Below, in pieces: positions 44,218 through 54,250 of a stretch of 64,000 nt of DNA. The position numbers and the translations under genes are program-made. Numbering within the stretch: position 1 is the first letter of the stretch; every line of letters starts with the position of its first letter. The DNA lies in NCBI GenBank assembly GCA_946480835.1, contig CAMLLC010000010.1, positions 1-64,000 of the forward strand, written 5' to 3'. The stretch is from Entomomonas sp945283395. GTDB taxonomy: Bacteria; Pseudomonadota; Gammaproteobacteria; Pseudomonadales; Pseudomonadaceae. The notes beneath the pieces are model-generated. The model ran no database searches and had not been told where the DNA came from. It saw only the letters and a program-made list of their open reading frames with translations.

Positions 44218-44846
44218 AACTAGCTGGTTTATATGGTATAACAGATAATAAGCTACTAGCGGATGGTCGCTTATTACCTTATGTAGAAGCAGCTTTAAAA
44301 GGTGGTATGAAGTTACTGCAATATCGTGATAAAACGACAGACACTAAGCGTCGTTATCAAGAAGCCGAAGCGCTAAAAAAACTTTGTAACCAATACCACG
44401 CTCTCTTGATTATTAATGACGATATAGTATTAGCCAAAGAACTATCGGTAGGAGTACATTTAGGCCAAACCGATAGTTCAATTGAAGCAGCTAGAAAACT
44501 GTTAGGCTCTAACGCTATTATCGGCGCTACTTGTCATGGTTCTTTAGAGCTCGCTCACCAAGCAAAAGCGGCAGGGGCTAATTATTTAGCCTTTGGTCGT
44601 TTCTTTAGCTCACTCACTAAGCCTGACGCTATAGCTGCTGATAAGTCTGTCTTAAGCCAAGCTAAAACTTTACACTTACCGCTATGCGCTATAGGAGGGA
44701 TAACCTTGGACAAAGTGACTAGCTTAACTAAGGCAGGTGCGGATTTGGTCGCCGTTGTTAATGACTTATTTGCTAAAGAAAACGCTGCACAAGTTAAACA
44801 GCAGGCTAGCAAATTTAGCGAGCTAATAGCTATTACCTCTTGTTAG
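44214..44846 (+). CDS. thiE: Thiamine-phosphate synthase (ThiE)
   Basis: A 210-residue TIM-barrel enzyme coupling HMP-PP and THZ-P to thiamine phosphate. It has LQYRDKTTD, the magnesium aspartate in INDDIVLAKEL, GVHLGQTD, IGATCHGSLELAHQA, FGRFFSS and AIGGITLDKV. The start is the GTG at 44214, overlapping the thiD stop, a clear translational coupling. Thiazole genes are not in the window. Confidence 0.95.
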   Translation: MKLAGLYGITDNKLLADGRLLPYVEAALKGGMKLLQYRDKTTDTKRRYQEAEALKKLCNQYHALLIINDDIVLAKELSVGVHLGQTDSSIEAARKLLGSNAIIGATCHGSLELAHQAKAAGANYLAFGRFFSSLTKPDAIAADKSVLSQAKTLHLPLCAIGGITLDKVTSLTKAGADLVAVVNDLFAKENAAQVKQQASKFSELIAITSC

Positions 44847-44926
44847 CTGATGATGAAGACGCTTTCTGTTCAATAAAACACTAACTAGCCTATAACTTGA
44901 TAGTTTTATAGCACCCTTATTGCTAA

Positions 44927-46600
44927 TCAGCGTTGTGCTGTAGCTAACATAGCTTCAGCATGGGCAAGAGACTGTTTAGTTAGCTCTACGCCGCCTAACA
45001 TTCTGGCCAACTCTTCCACACGTTGCTTAGTCGTAAGCTGACTAACTACCGTTTCGGTGCTAGTTTTAGTACGTGCTTTATGTACCAATAAGTGCTGGTG
45101 TCCTTGTGCCGCCACTTGTGGCAAGTGCGTTACCACTAATATTTGACCTGTTTGCCCTATCTTATTTAACAATTGCCCAACGATCTCAGCAGTAGGGCCA
45201 CCTATCCCTACATCCACTTCATCAAACACTAATGTTGGGACCCTAGATGTTTGGGCAGTAATCACTTGAATAGCTAAACTAATACGAGATAACTCACCAC
45301 CTGAAGCAACTTTATTTAAAGACCTTAACGGCTGACCAGGATTACTACTGACCTGAAACTCCACAATTTCCATACCATTACGTTGAGGTTCAGCCGAATC
45401 AACTGGCGTTAAATTAATAGCAAATTGGCCACCCGGCATACCTAAAGTTTGCATTTCTTGCTGGACAGCCTTAGCTAATTTGATAGCTGCTTTATGCCGC
45501 GCATCCGACAACTTTTTAGCCTGTTGTTGATAGTCTTTAGTTAATTGCTCTACCTTTTGAGTTAACTGCTCTAACGACTCATCAGCAGCATTAAGCGTTG
45601 CTAGTTCAGTAGTAAGTTGTGTTGTAAAGGCTGGTAGCTCAGCAGGCTGAATATGATGTTTACGCGCCAAACTATAAATTCTATCTAGCCTTTCTTCAAC
45701 TTGTTGTTGCCTAATAGGATCGGCTTCAAAATGGTCAATAAACCTATTTATTTCAGCCATAGCTTCTTCAATTTGAATCTGTGCTGAAGTAAATAACTGG
45801 CTAACCTCTACCAATTCAGCAATAGGAGTTTTGAACGAGGTTAGCTTTTTAATGGCTGTAGTTAAAACCACTATTAGATTCACCTCATCATTACTACAAC
45901 TAGCCAATACTTGCTGGCAAGTGCTTAAAATAGTATCTGCTTGGCTTAAACTATGTTGCTCCGCCTCTAATTGTTCTAATTCACCTGCCACTAAGGATAA
46001 CGCCGCTAATTCTTCTAATTGATAGCTTAGTAATGCCTGTCTTGCTTGTTGTTCCTCACTGCGATGAGTACGTTGATAGAGCTCCTGCAAAGCTTCTTTC
46101 CAAGTCTGTGCTAACTGCTTAACTTGTGCAACTAAGGCCGAATGAGCAGCATATTCATCTAACAATCTACGCTGATTATCTAACTTTAAAAGGGATTGAT
46201 GTTCATGCTGGCTATGAATATCTATTAACAGCTCACCCAATGATTTGAGTTGACTTAAAGGGCAAGGAGTACCATTAATATAGCCTCTAGAGCGTCCATC
46301 TTGAGTTATGACTCTTCTTAACAAGCAACTATTATCAGCTAAGTTTAAATCATTATTAGCTAGCCACTCTTGCGCCTCGGCAATCTGGCTAATATCAAAA
46401 CTTGCTAAAATGTCTGCTTTATCAGTATGAGGCCGCACCACACTACTATCGCACCTATCCCCTAATGCTAGACCTAACGCATCAAGCATAATGGATTTGC
46501 CGGCACCCGTCTCTCCTGTGATAACAGTCATGCCTGCGGTCAACTCTAAGTCTAATCGTTCAACAATAGCATAATTACTAATGGCTAGATGCACTAACAT
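44927..46600 (-). CDS. recN: DNA repair protein RecN
   Basis: A 557-residue SMC-like ATPase for double-strand break repair. It has the N-terminal Walker A TGETGAGKSIMLDALG, a long Gln/Glu-rich coiled coil in the middle, and the C-terminal signature ASGGELSRISLAIQV with Walker B PTLVFDEVDVGIGG. RecN is normally SOS-controlled, but I see no LexA-like CTGT-N8-ACAG in the 137-nt upstream region. It is divergent from the LpxL-like gene. Confidence 0.95.
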   Translation of the reverse strand: MLVHLAISNYAIVERLDLELTAGMTVITGETGAGKSIMLDALGLALGDRCDSSVVRPHTDKADILASFDISQIAEAQEWLANNDLNLADNSCLLRRVITQDGRSRGYINGTPCPLSQLKSLGELLIDIHSQHEHQSLLKLDNQRRLLDEYAAHSALVAQVKQLAQTWKEALQELYQRTHRSEEQQARQALLSYQLEELAALSLVAGELEQLEAEQHSLSQADTILSTCQQVLASCSNDEVNLIVVLTTAIKKLTSFKTPIAELVEVSQLFTSAQIQIEEAMAEINRFIDHFEADPIRQQQVEERLDRIYSLARKHHIQPAELPAFTTQLTTELATLNAADESLEQLTQKVEQLTKDYQQQAKKLSDARHKAAIKLAKAVQQEMQTLGMPGGQFAINLTPVDSAEPQRNGMEIVEFQVSSNPGQPLRSLNKVASGGELSRISLAIQVITAQTSRVPTLVFDEVDVGIGGPTAEIVGQLLNKIGQTGQILVVTHLPQVAAQGHQHLLVHKARTKTSTETVVSQLTTKQRVEELARMLGGVELTKQSLAHAEAMLATAQR

Positions 46601-46737
46601 GAGTTATAAATCCATACTTGTTTGAGCCTATCAAATATCATAAAGCTATTATAAGCTATTCATATATAAAAGGTGATGAACACACCATTTATTCGTTAGT
46701 AAATGCTAAAATAAACTTAACGCTGATGAGATGAGAT

Positions 46738-47628
46738 ATGCGTGTGAAAAAACTAAAAGGTAAAATTGCTGTCGCTTTTATTCGTTTATTTGCCCTATTC
46801 CCTTGGTGTCTAGTTGAAAAAATAGGCTGCTTGGTTGGCTATCTTATGTGGTGGTTTCCTAATAGATCACGTCAAGTAGCCTTAATTAATCTAAGCAAAT
46901 GTTTCCCTGAACTTAGCCAAACACAAATTAATAGATTAGCAAAGCAAACATTAATCAATCAGGGCAAAACCCTAGCTGAAAGTGCTTGTGCTTGGTGTTG
47001 GCCACCTAAAAAAACATTAGCCGTTATCAAACAAGTTGAAGGGCTGGATGTATTACAAAGGGCCATCTCATCTGGTAAAGGTGCAGTTGGTATTACTAGC
47101 CATTTAGGCAATTGGGAAATTCTTAATCACTATTACTCTAGTTACTGTAATCCAGTTATTTTCTATCGTCCACCCAAACTAAAAGAACTAGACGATTTTT
47201 TAAAAATACGTAGAGTACAGATGGGCAATAGAGTAGCACCTTCCACTAAAGAAGGTATTTTAAGTGTTATCAAAGAAATACGCCGTGGTGGCTGTGCCGG
47301 TATTCCGGCTGATCCTGAGCCAGCTAAATCTTCAGGGGTGTTTGTCCCTTTTTTTGCCACTCAGGTATTAACCAGTAAATTTGTAGCCAGCATGGTTGCA
47401 GGTCATAAGGCGGTAGCTTTTGTGGGCCACGCCATACGACTAGATGACGGGAGCTATAAAGTAATTTTTGAAGATGTTCCTAACACTATATATAGTGATG
47501 ATACAGCTCAAGGCGCAGCGGTGATGGGCAAAATCATCGAAAACTGCGTAAGACGCTGGCCTACTCAATATATGTGGAGTATGAAGCGTTTTAAAAATAG
47601 GCCAGAAGGCGAACAACGTTGGTATTAA
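46738..47628 (+). CDS. Lysophospholipid/lipid A acyltransferase (LpxL/HtrB family)
   Basis: A 296-residue inner-membrane acyltransferase with an N-terminal hydrophobic anchor. The catalytic HX4E is SHLGNWEIL, followed by YRPPKLKELDDFLKIRR and PADPEPAKSSGVFVPFF, matching LpxL/HtrB/PA0011-type late acyltransferases of lipid A. Which acyl chain and position it transfers cannot be told from the sequence. Together with lpxO it points to a lipid A carrying secondary acyl chains that can be hydroxylated. Confidence 0.85.
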   Translation: MRVKKLKGKIAVAFIRLFALFPWCLVEKIGCLVGYLMWWFPNRSRQVALINLSKCFPELSQTQINRLAKQTLINQGKTLAESACAWCWPPKKTLAVIKQVEGLDVLQRAISSGKGAVGITSHLGNWEILNHYYSSYCNPVIFYRPPKLKELDDFLKIRRVQMGNRVAPSTKEGILSVIKEIRRGGCAGIPADPEPAKSSGVFVPFFATQVLTSKFVASMVAGHKAVAFVGHAIRLDDGSYKVIFEDVPNTIYSDDTAQGAAVMGKIIENCVRRWPTQYMWSMKRFKNRPEGEQRWY

Positions 47629-47870
47629 TTAACCAGTAAACTAGCTAGCGGATAGGTAATAAACAACTAACCCAATGGCTTCAACTTATACGCTCTTTTT
47701 ACTTTTTAATCCCTTATTCTAGCAAAAAGCGATGCTTTATTACTGTTAATAATCACTGCTCATTTATCTGTTCCTGCCCTGAACTTTTAAATAGTCTAAA
47801 TAAATCAAATGCAACACTCTAGCACATCCATTCGTAAACTTATAAACAAATGGTGAACTGACTGCTACTT

Positions 47871-49232
47871 TTAATTAGTTTTTTTAGGTTTTTGCCACTG
47901 CTCTTTTTGGACTTGTTTTGCTCTACCTATGGCTAAAGCATTAGCTGCCACATTTACAGTAATAGTTGACCCTGCTGCGGTGGTGGCAGCATCACCTATT
48001 TTAAGAGGTGCCACTAAAGAATTATTAGACCCTATAAAAACTTCATTGCCTAACACTGTTTTATACTTCTTAACACCATCATAATTACAAGTGATAGTAC
48101 CTGCCCCTATATTACAATAATTACCTATTTCAGCATCTCCCAAATAAGTTAAATGTCCTACCTTTGAATATTCACCTAACTTGGTATTTTTCAATTCTAC
48201 AAAATTACCTACGTGGGCTTTTTTCTCCAAAATAGTGCCTGGGCGTAACCTTGCAAAAGGCCCTGCATCACTTTCTTCTTCTAAAATAGCTCCCTCTATA
48301 TGGCTATTGGGTTTAACTGTAACACCACGTTTTAATATACTATTTTTAATAATAGAATTAGCACCTATAGTGACATTATCCTCTATAACTACTTTACCCT
48401 CTAAAATGACATTGACATCTATCTCAATATCTTGGCCGACCTTGACTTCACCTCTGATATCAAACCTATGTGGATCTAATAAAGTCACCCCTTGGGCCAT
48501 TAAATCAGTAGCTTGTTGCAATTGATAGAAACGTTCTAGCTGAGCTAATTGCACTTTATCATTAGCTCCTTGCACTTCCATCTCCGTAATAGGTTGACAG
48601 GTCTCAATAGTAAAGCCATCTGCTACTGCCATAGCTATTACATCGGTTAAATAGTATTCACCTTGGGCATTATTATTAGATAATTGGCTTAACCATTTCC
48701 TAAGCGGCTCGGTAGAAGATGCCAAAATACCCGTATTAGCTTCTTTAATTTGCTTCTGCTCAAAGCTCGCATCCTTTTGCTCAACAATAGCTATTACTTG
48801 CTGCTGCTCATTTCTAATAATGCGACCATAGCCAGTAGAATCTGGTAAATTCACTGTTAACAAAGCTAATTGGTTATTGGTCAGGCAGTCTAATAAAGTT
48901 TGCATAGTTGCCTGTTGGACTAAAGGCACATCACCATATAACACTAAAATTTGTTCACTCGTTACTGCTGGCATAGCAGCTGCTACCGCGTGTCCTGTAC
49001 CCAACTGCTGTTCTTGCAAGACAAAATTAATATCATCGGCGCTAAATTGCTGTTTAATTTGTTCGGCACCATGACCTATAACCACATGTATCTTATTGGG
49101 TGCTAACTGTCTAGCACTATCTATTACATGCGCTAACATTGATTTACCAGCAATAGGAAGCAATACTTTTGGCAAGGCAGACTTCATTCGTGTCCCTTTA
49201 CCAGCAGCTAAAATAATAATTTCTAGAGACAT
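47871..49232 (-). CDS. glmU: Bifunctional GlmU: N-acetylglucosamine-1-P uridyltransferase / glucosamine-1-P acetyltransferase
   Basis: A 453-residue trimeric enzyme making UDP-GlcNAc for peptidoglycan and LPS. The N-terminal pyrophosphorylase has LAAGKGTRMKS and YGDVPLV. The C-terminal left-handed beta helix (hexapeptide repeats such as VIEDNVTIGANSIIKNS) holds the acetyltransferase site GHLTYLGDAEIGNYCNIGAGT and SNNSLVAPLKIG. It lies downstream of the atp operon, separated by a strong terminator, as in many proteobacteria. Confidence 0.97.
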   Translation of the reverse strand: MSLEIIILAAGKGTRMKSALPKVLLPIAGKSMLAHVIDSARQLAPNKIHVVIGHGAEQIKQQFSADDINFVLQEQQLGTGHAVAAAMPAVTSEQILVLYGDVPLVQQATMQTLLDCLTNNQLALLTVNLPDSTGYGRIIRNEQQQVIAIVEQKDASFEQKQIKEANTGILASSTEPLRKWLSQLSNNNAQGEYYLTDVIAMAVADGFTIETCQPITEMEVQGANDKVQLAQLERFYQLQQATDLMAQGVTLLDPHRFDIRGEVKVGQDIEIDVNVILEGKVVIEDNVTIGANSIIKNSILKRGVTVKPNSHIEGAILEEESDAGPFARLRPGTILEKKAHVGNFVELKNTKLGEYSKVGHLTYLGDAEIGNYCNIGAGTITCNYDGVKKYKTVLGNEVFIGSNNSLVAPLKIGDAATTAAGSTITVNVAANALAIGRAKQVQKEQWQKPKKTN

Positions 49233-49251
49233 AGTGATTATTCCTAAAACA

Positions 49252-49277
49252 AAAAAAGGGTAGCTCAGCTACCCTTT
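49252..49277 (-). terminator. Terminator of the atp operon
   Basis: GGGTAGC (49258-49264) pairs with GCTACCC (49268-49274) around a 3-nt loop, extended by A-T pairs. On the minus strand a run of seven T residues follows. It lies between atpC and glmU. Confidence 0.88.
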
Positions 49278-49302
49278 ATTATAAATCAAATAAATTAAGT
49301 TA

Positions 49303-49722
49303 TTACTTAATCTTTCGCTTAAGTTCAGAAATAGTACGTAGCTGCGCGGCAGCCTTAGCTAAACTTGTGGCAGTAGATGAAAAATCTTGAGCGGATACTT
49401 TATCTGACAATTGACTTTCAGCTTCTTTTACCGCAGCTCTGGCGGCTGCTTCATCTAAGTCTTCAGCTCTAATTCCGGTATCAGCTAATACCACTACTTC
49501 GGTAGGTTGAACCTCTAAGAAACCACCTGAAATATAAAAGATCTCTTCTGAATCATCTTCTTTTACAACTCTAACTGGTCCGGGTAATAAGCTAGTTAAT
49601 AATGGGGCATGATTAGGTAAGATACCTAAATCCCCCATACTACCATGTGCTACTACTCGCTTTGCAGTACCAGTAAAAAGAGATTCTTCTGCACTAACAA
49701 TACTACATTTAAGGACGGCCAT
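49303..49722 (-). CDS. atpC: ATP synthase epsilon subunit
   Basis: A 139-residue F1 subunit: an N-terminal beta sandwich (AVLKCSIVSAEESLFTG, GILPNHAPLLTSLLPG) and a C-terminal helical hairpin (DLDEAAARAAVKEAESQL). It joins the central stalk and can inhibit hydrolysis. It is the last gene of the operon. Confidence 0.96.
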   Translation of the reverse strand: MAVLKCSIVSAEESLFTGTAKRVVAHGSMGDLGILPNHAPLLTSLLPGPVRVVKEDDSEEIFYISGGFLEVQPTEVVVLADTGIRAEDLDEAAARAAVKEAESQLSDKVSAQDFSSTATSLAKAAAQLRTISELKRKIK

Positions 49723-49770
49723 TTTTCTACCCTCTTACTTATGCCTCTACTAATATGTAGAAGAACCCTA

Positions 49771-51150
49771 TTATTTAAGGGTTTTGGCTTTTTCTAAGGC
49801 TTCATCAATACCGCCTACCATATAGAAAGCTTGTTCTGGTAAGTGGTCATAATCACCATTTAAAATACCTTTGAAAGCACGAATAGTTTCTTTTAAAGGT
49901 ACATATTTACCAGGTGAACCTGTGAAAACTTCTGCCACAAAGAAAGGTTGTGATAAGAAACGTTGTATTTTACGTGCCCGAGCTACTAATTGCTTATCCG
50001 CTTCGGATAACTCATCCATACCTAAAATAGCAATAATATCTTTTAACTCTTTATAACGTTGCAATACATATTGTACGCCACGGGCTACTTCATAATGCTC
50101 TTGACCTATCACATTAGGATCAAGTTGACGAGAAGTAGAATCAAGAGGATCAACTGCTGGGTAAATACCCAATGAAGCAATATCACGAGACAATACGATA
50201 GTCGCATCTAAGTGCGCAAAGGTAGTGGCTGGTGATGGATCAGTTAAGTCATCCGCTGGAACATAGACTGCTTGAATAGAAGTAATAGAACCTTTCTTAG
50301 TAGTAGTAATACGTTCTTGCAAAGTACCCATTTCTTCTGCTAGGGTTGGTTGATAACCTACCGCTGAAGGCATACGTCCTAATAAGGCGGACACCTCAGT
50401 ACCTGCTAGGGTGTAACGATAGATATTATCAATAAACAATAATACATCACGGCCTTCATCACGGAATTTTTCAGCTATAGTTAAACCTGTTAACGCAACA
50501 CGTAAACGATTGCCTGGCGGCTCATTCATTTGACCATAAACCAACGATACTTTATCTAATACGTTAGATTCTTTCATTTCATGGTAGAAATCGTTACCTT
50601 CCCGAGTGCGTTCTCCTACCCCTGTAAACACAGAATAACCACTATGCTCAATGGCAATATTACGTATTAGTTCCATCATATTAACGGTTTTACCAACACC
50701 AGCACCGCCGAATAAGCCTACTTTACCACCCTTAGCAAAAGGACAAATTAAGTCGATAACTTTAATACCTGTTTCAAGAACATCATTGCCGCCTGCTTGC
50801 TCTTCAAAAGAAGGAGCTTCGCGGTGGATAGCCCAACGTTCTTCTTCACCAATAGGCCCAACTTCATCTATAGGATTACCTAATACATCCATAATACGAC
50901 CAAGTGTTTTAACACCTACTGGCACTGAAATGGGTGCACCTGTATTGGTTACGTCTAAACCACGTTTAAGACCTTCAGTAGATCCCATGGCAATAGAACG
51001 GACAACACCATCACCTAGTTGCTGTTGAACTTCTAGGGTTGTGTTGATACCTTGCACTTTAAGTGCATCATAAACTTTAGGTACATCTTCACGTGCAAAC
51101 TCCACGTCAATAACAGCACCAATTATTTGAATGATACGTCCGCTACTCAT
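49771..51150 (-). CDS. atpD: ATP synthase beta subunit (catalytic)
   Basis: A 459-residue F1 catalytic subunit. The P-loop is LFGGAGVGKTVNMMEL, the catalytic glutamate lies in GVGERTREGNDFY, and the DELSEAD lever is GMDELSEADKQL. Length and motifs are canonical. It follows atpG by 33 nt. Confidence 0.98.
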   Translation of the reverse strand: MSSGRIIQIIGAVIDVEFAREDVPKVYDALKVQGINTTLEVQQQLGDGVVRSIAMGSTEGLKRGLDVTNTGAPISVPVGVKTLGRIMDVLGNPIDEVGPIGEEERWAIHREAPSFEEQAGGNDVLETGIKVIDLICPFAKGGKVGLFGGAGVGKTVNMMELIRNIAIEHSGYSVFTGVGERTREGNDFYHEMKESNVLDKVSLVYGQMNEPPGNRLRVALTGLTIAEKFRDEGRDVLLFIDNIYRYTLAGTEVSALLGRMPSAVGYQPTLAEEMGTLQERITTTKKGSITSIQAVYVPADDLTDPSPATTFAHLDATIVLSRDIASLGIYPAVDPLDSTSRQLDPNVIGQEHYEVARGVQYVLQRYKELKDIIAILGMDELSEADKQLVARARKIQRFLSQPFFVAEVFTGSPGKYVPLKETIRAFKGILNGDYDHLPEQAFYMVGGIDEALEKAKTLK

Positions 51151-51183
51151 AGCTGGATATCCTCTGAATGTTTAAACCTTATA

Positions 51184-52083
51184 TTACGATACAGCTGCTG
51201 CACCACCAACAATTTCTGAAATTTCTTGGGTAATAGCTGCTTGCCGTGCCTTATTGAAAATAAGTTGCAATCCATCAATAAGATCAGCCGCATTATTTGT
51301 CGCATTTTGCATTGCCACCATACGGGCTGCTTGCTCTGCCGCGCCATTTTCTACTACCGCTTGATAAACTAACGACTCAATATAACGAACCAATAACGTA
51401 TCAAGCAACTCTTGAGCGCTGGGTTCATAAATATAATCCCAACTACTTTCTACTACTTTCTTGTGAGTTTCAGTTGCATTTGCTTCCTCAGCTAGATATT
51501 CTTTGGGTAATGGTAACAGCTGGACAAGAGTAGGTTGCTGGGTCATTGTATTGACAAATCTATTAGCAGCCACATAAAGCTTATCTAGCTCGCCCTTATT
51601 AAAGCCATCAAGCATCACTCTAACGCCCCCTATTAACTCTTTAATAGAGCTATGCTCGCTTAAGTTAGTAATAGCTGCTGTTATCTTGGCCCCAAAATGA
51701 GTAAAGAAACTCACACCCTTAGAACCTATAATGCAAAGCTCTATTTCAGCACCCTTATCAAACCAATACTGATAGTCTTTTAGTACTTCTTTAAATAAAT
51801 TAACATTAAGACCACCACAAAGCCCTCTATCCGTAGAGACGATAATATAACCTACCTTCTTTACTGGACGCTCTATCATATAAGGGTGATGATATTCTGC
51901 TGCATTAGCATTAGCCAACTGAGTAATAACTTGGTAAATACGCTCAGCATAAGGACGGCTTGCCGCCATTAGTTGTTGCGCTTTACGCATCTTACTCACT
52001 GCTACCTTTTCCATAGCACTGGTGATTTTTTGCGTACTTTTTACACTCGCAATCTTAGTGCGAATTTCTTTTGCGCCTGCCAT
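51184..52083 (-). CDS. atpG: ATP synthase gamma subunit
   Basis: A 299-residue central shaft protein. The N-terminal helix AGAKEIRTKIASVKSTQKIT and the C-terminal helix RMVAMQNATNNAADLI form the rotating coiled coil, with TDRGLCGGLNVNLF in the globular part. It is slightly longer than the E. coli protein (287), mainly through a mid-domain insertion near EEANATETHKK. AAAAGG precedes the ATG. Confidence 0.97.
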   Translation of the reverse strand: MAGAKEIRTKIASVKSTQKITSAMEKVAVSKMRKAQQLMAASRPYAERIYQVITQLANANAAEYHHPYMIERPVKKVGYIIVSTDRGLCGGLNVNLFKEVLKDYQYWFDKGAEIELCIIGSKGVSFFTHFGAKITAAITNLSEHSSIKELIGGVRVMLDGFNKGELDKLYVAANRFVNTMTQQPTLVQLLPLPKEYLAEEANATETHKKVVESSWDYIYEPSAQELLDTLLVRYIESLVYQAVVENGAAEQAARMVAMQNATNNAADLIDGLQLIFNKARQAAITQEISEIVGGAAAVS

Positions 52084-52141
52084 GTTATACCTTTTGCATT
52101 ATTAATAGGTACTTTATAACTAAAAAAAGTTCCTAACCGTC

Positions 52142-53686
52142 TTACCAAGTATGGGTTTGCTTAAACTTCTCAATACCCGCCTTAATAGCATTATCAATGT
52201 CATCATTAAAATCACCCTGCTCATTGATTTTGGCCATTAATTCAGCATGTTCTCTATTGAAATATTCTAATAAAGCAGCTTCAAAAGTACCCACTTTATT
52301 TAATTCAATATCTTGTAGATAACCACGTTCAGCTGCATATAAAGCAATTGCCATATCAGCTACAGAATAAGGAGCATATTGTTTTTGCTTCATTAACTCG
52401 GTAACCCTTTGACCATGCTCTAACTGCTTGCGGGTAGCCTCGTCAAGATCTGAAGCAAACTGGGAGAATGCGGCCAACTCACGGTATTGAGCTAAGGCTG
52501 TACGAATACCACCAGATAACTTTTTGATAATTTTAGTCTGCGCAGCACCACCAACCCGAGAAACCGAAATACCAGCATTTACCGCAGGGCGAATACCTGA
52601 GTTGAATAAAGATGATTCTAAGAAAATTTGACCATCAGTAATAGATATCACATTCGTAGGTACGAAAGCTGATACGTCACCTGCTTGGGTTTCAATAATA
52701 GGCAATGCAGTTAATGAACCTGTTTTACCTTTTACCTCTCCGTGGGTAAATTTCTCAACGTATTCTTCAGATACACGAGAGGCGCGCTCCAAGAGACGGC
52801 TATGCAAATAAAATACGTCACCGGGATAAGCTTCACGTCCTGGTGGACGACGAAGTAATAATGAAATTTGCCGATAAGCAACCGCTTGTTTAGACAAATC
52901 ATCATAAATAATAAGAGCATCTTCCCCACGATCGCGGAAGAACTCACCCATAGTGCAACCTGCATAAGGAGCTAGGTACTGCAATGCTGCGGATTCTGAA
53001 GCACTAGCTACAACCACAATAGTATTGGCTAAAGCGCCAGCTTCTTCTAGTTTACGCACCACATTGGCAATAGTAGATTGCTTTTGCCCGATAGCTACAT
53101 ATACGCAACGTATGCCACTATTCTTTTGGTTGATAATAGCATCCACCGCTAATGCTGTTTTACCTATTTGGCGGTCACCTATGATTAATTCACGTTGGCC
53201 ACGGCCAATAGGGATCATAGCATCTACTGATTTATAACCTGTTTGTACTGGTTGGTCTACCGATTTACGCCAAATAACCCCCGGTGCTACTTTTTCAATT
53301 GCATCAGTCTGGCTAGTGCCTAAAGGCCCTTTGCCATCGATAGGATTACCTAATGCATCTACTACACGCCCTAATAACTCATTACCAATAGGCACTTCTA
53401 GGATACGGCCAGTACATTTGGCACTCATACCCTCAGAAAGACCCAAGTATTCACCTAATACCACAGCACCGACTGAATCTTCTTCCAAGTTAAGTGCCAT
53501 ACCATAAACACCACCAGGAAACTCAATCATTTCGCCGTACATTACATCAGCAAGACCATAAATCCGAACAATACCATCAGAAACACTAACGATAGTACCT
53601 TCATTACGGGCTTGAGTTGAAACATCAAGTTTAGCTATACGCTCTTTGATGACTTCAGTTATTTCAGAAGGATTTAATTGCTGCAT
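52142..53686 (-). CDS. atpA: ATP synthase alpha subunit
   Basis: A 514-residue F1 non-catalytic nucleotide-binding subunit. It has the P-loop IIGDRQIGKTALAVD, IAIGQKQSTIANV-type segment and the signature PAVNAGISVSRVGG that supplies the arginine finger. AGGGG lies about 9 nt before the ATG. Confidence 0.98.
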   Translation of the reverse strand: MQQLNPSEITEVIKERIAKLDVSTQARNEGTIVSVSDGIVRIYGLADVMYGEMIEFPGGVYGMALNLEEDSVGAVVLGEYLGLSEGMSAKCTGRILEVPIGNELLGRVVDALGNPIDGKGPLGTSQTDAIEKVAPGVIWRKSVDQPVQTGYKSVDAMIPIGRGQRELIIGDRQIGKTALAVDAIINQKNSGIRCVYVAIGQKQSTIANVVRKLEEAGALANTIVVVASASESAALQYLAPYAGCTMGEFFRDRGEDALIIYDDLSKQAVAYRQISLLLRRPPGREAYPGDVFYLHSRLLERASRVSEEYVEKFTHGEVKGKTGSLTALPIIETQAGDVSAFVPTNVISITDGQIFLESSLFNSGIRPAVNAGISVSRVGGAAQTKIIKKLSGGIRTALAQYRELAAFSQFASDLDEATRKQLEHGQRVTELMKQKQYAPYSVADMAIALYAAERGYLQDIELNKVGTFEAALLEYFNREHAELMAKINEQGDFNDDIDNAIKAGIEKFKQTHTW

Positions 53687-53701
53687 GCCATGCCCCTTAA
53701 A

Positions 53702-54238
53702 TCAGGAATTCATTACTTCGGCGAGTTTATTCAGCCGACCGCGAACCGAACTATCTATAACTAAGTCGCCCGCTCGAATGGTTAAACCACCAATTAAAGC
53801 GTTATTAACTGTTTGCTTAGCATTTACTGTTCGCTCAAGCCGCTTTGATAAGGCGGCAGTTATCTTTTCAAGCTGCTCATTAGATAATTCATAAGCAGTT
53901 TCTATTTCTACATCTACTACACGCTCAGCTTCTGCTTTATAGGTGTTATAAAGATCAGATATAGCTGGCAATAATGACAAGCGGTCATGCTCACCTAACA
54001 CATGCAAAAAATTGGCAAATGAATCATCAATTTTACCCGCTAATAATTTTATTAAAAAATCAGCTTTAAGAGTGCGCGTTAAAGTTGGCTTAGCCAATTC
54101 TTGAACAACTACAGGTTGCTCTAGAGCACAGGTAGCTAGCTCTAATGCTGAAAACCATGCATCTATTTGCTTTGCTTGTTGGGCAAATTCAAAAGCTGCT
54201 TTAGCATAGGGTCTAGCAAGCGTATGGGTATTTATCAT
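53702..54238 (-). CDS. atpH: ATP synthase delta subunit
   Basis: A 178-residue stalk protein connecting F1 and the b dimer. An N-terminal helical domain (TLARPYAKAAFEFA) and the C-terminal signature VNNALIGGLTIRAGDLVIDSS are present. The ATG at 54238 is used because GGAG lies 6 nt upstream; a GTG directly before it extends the frame to 54241. Confidence 0.95.
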   Translation of the reverse strand: MINTHTLARPYAKAAFEFAQQAKQIDAWFSALELATCALEQPVVVQELAKPTLTRTLKADFLIKLLAGKIDDSFANFLHVLGEHDRLSLLPAISDLYNTYKAEAERVVDVEIETAYELSNEQLEKITAALSKRLERTVNAKQTVNNALIGGLTIRAGDLVIDSSVRGRLNKLAEVMNS

Positions 54239-54250
54239 CACTTGCTCCGC

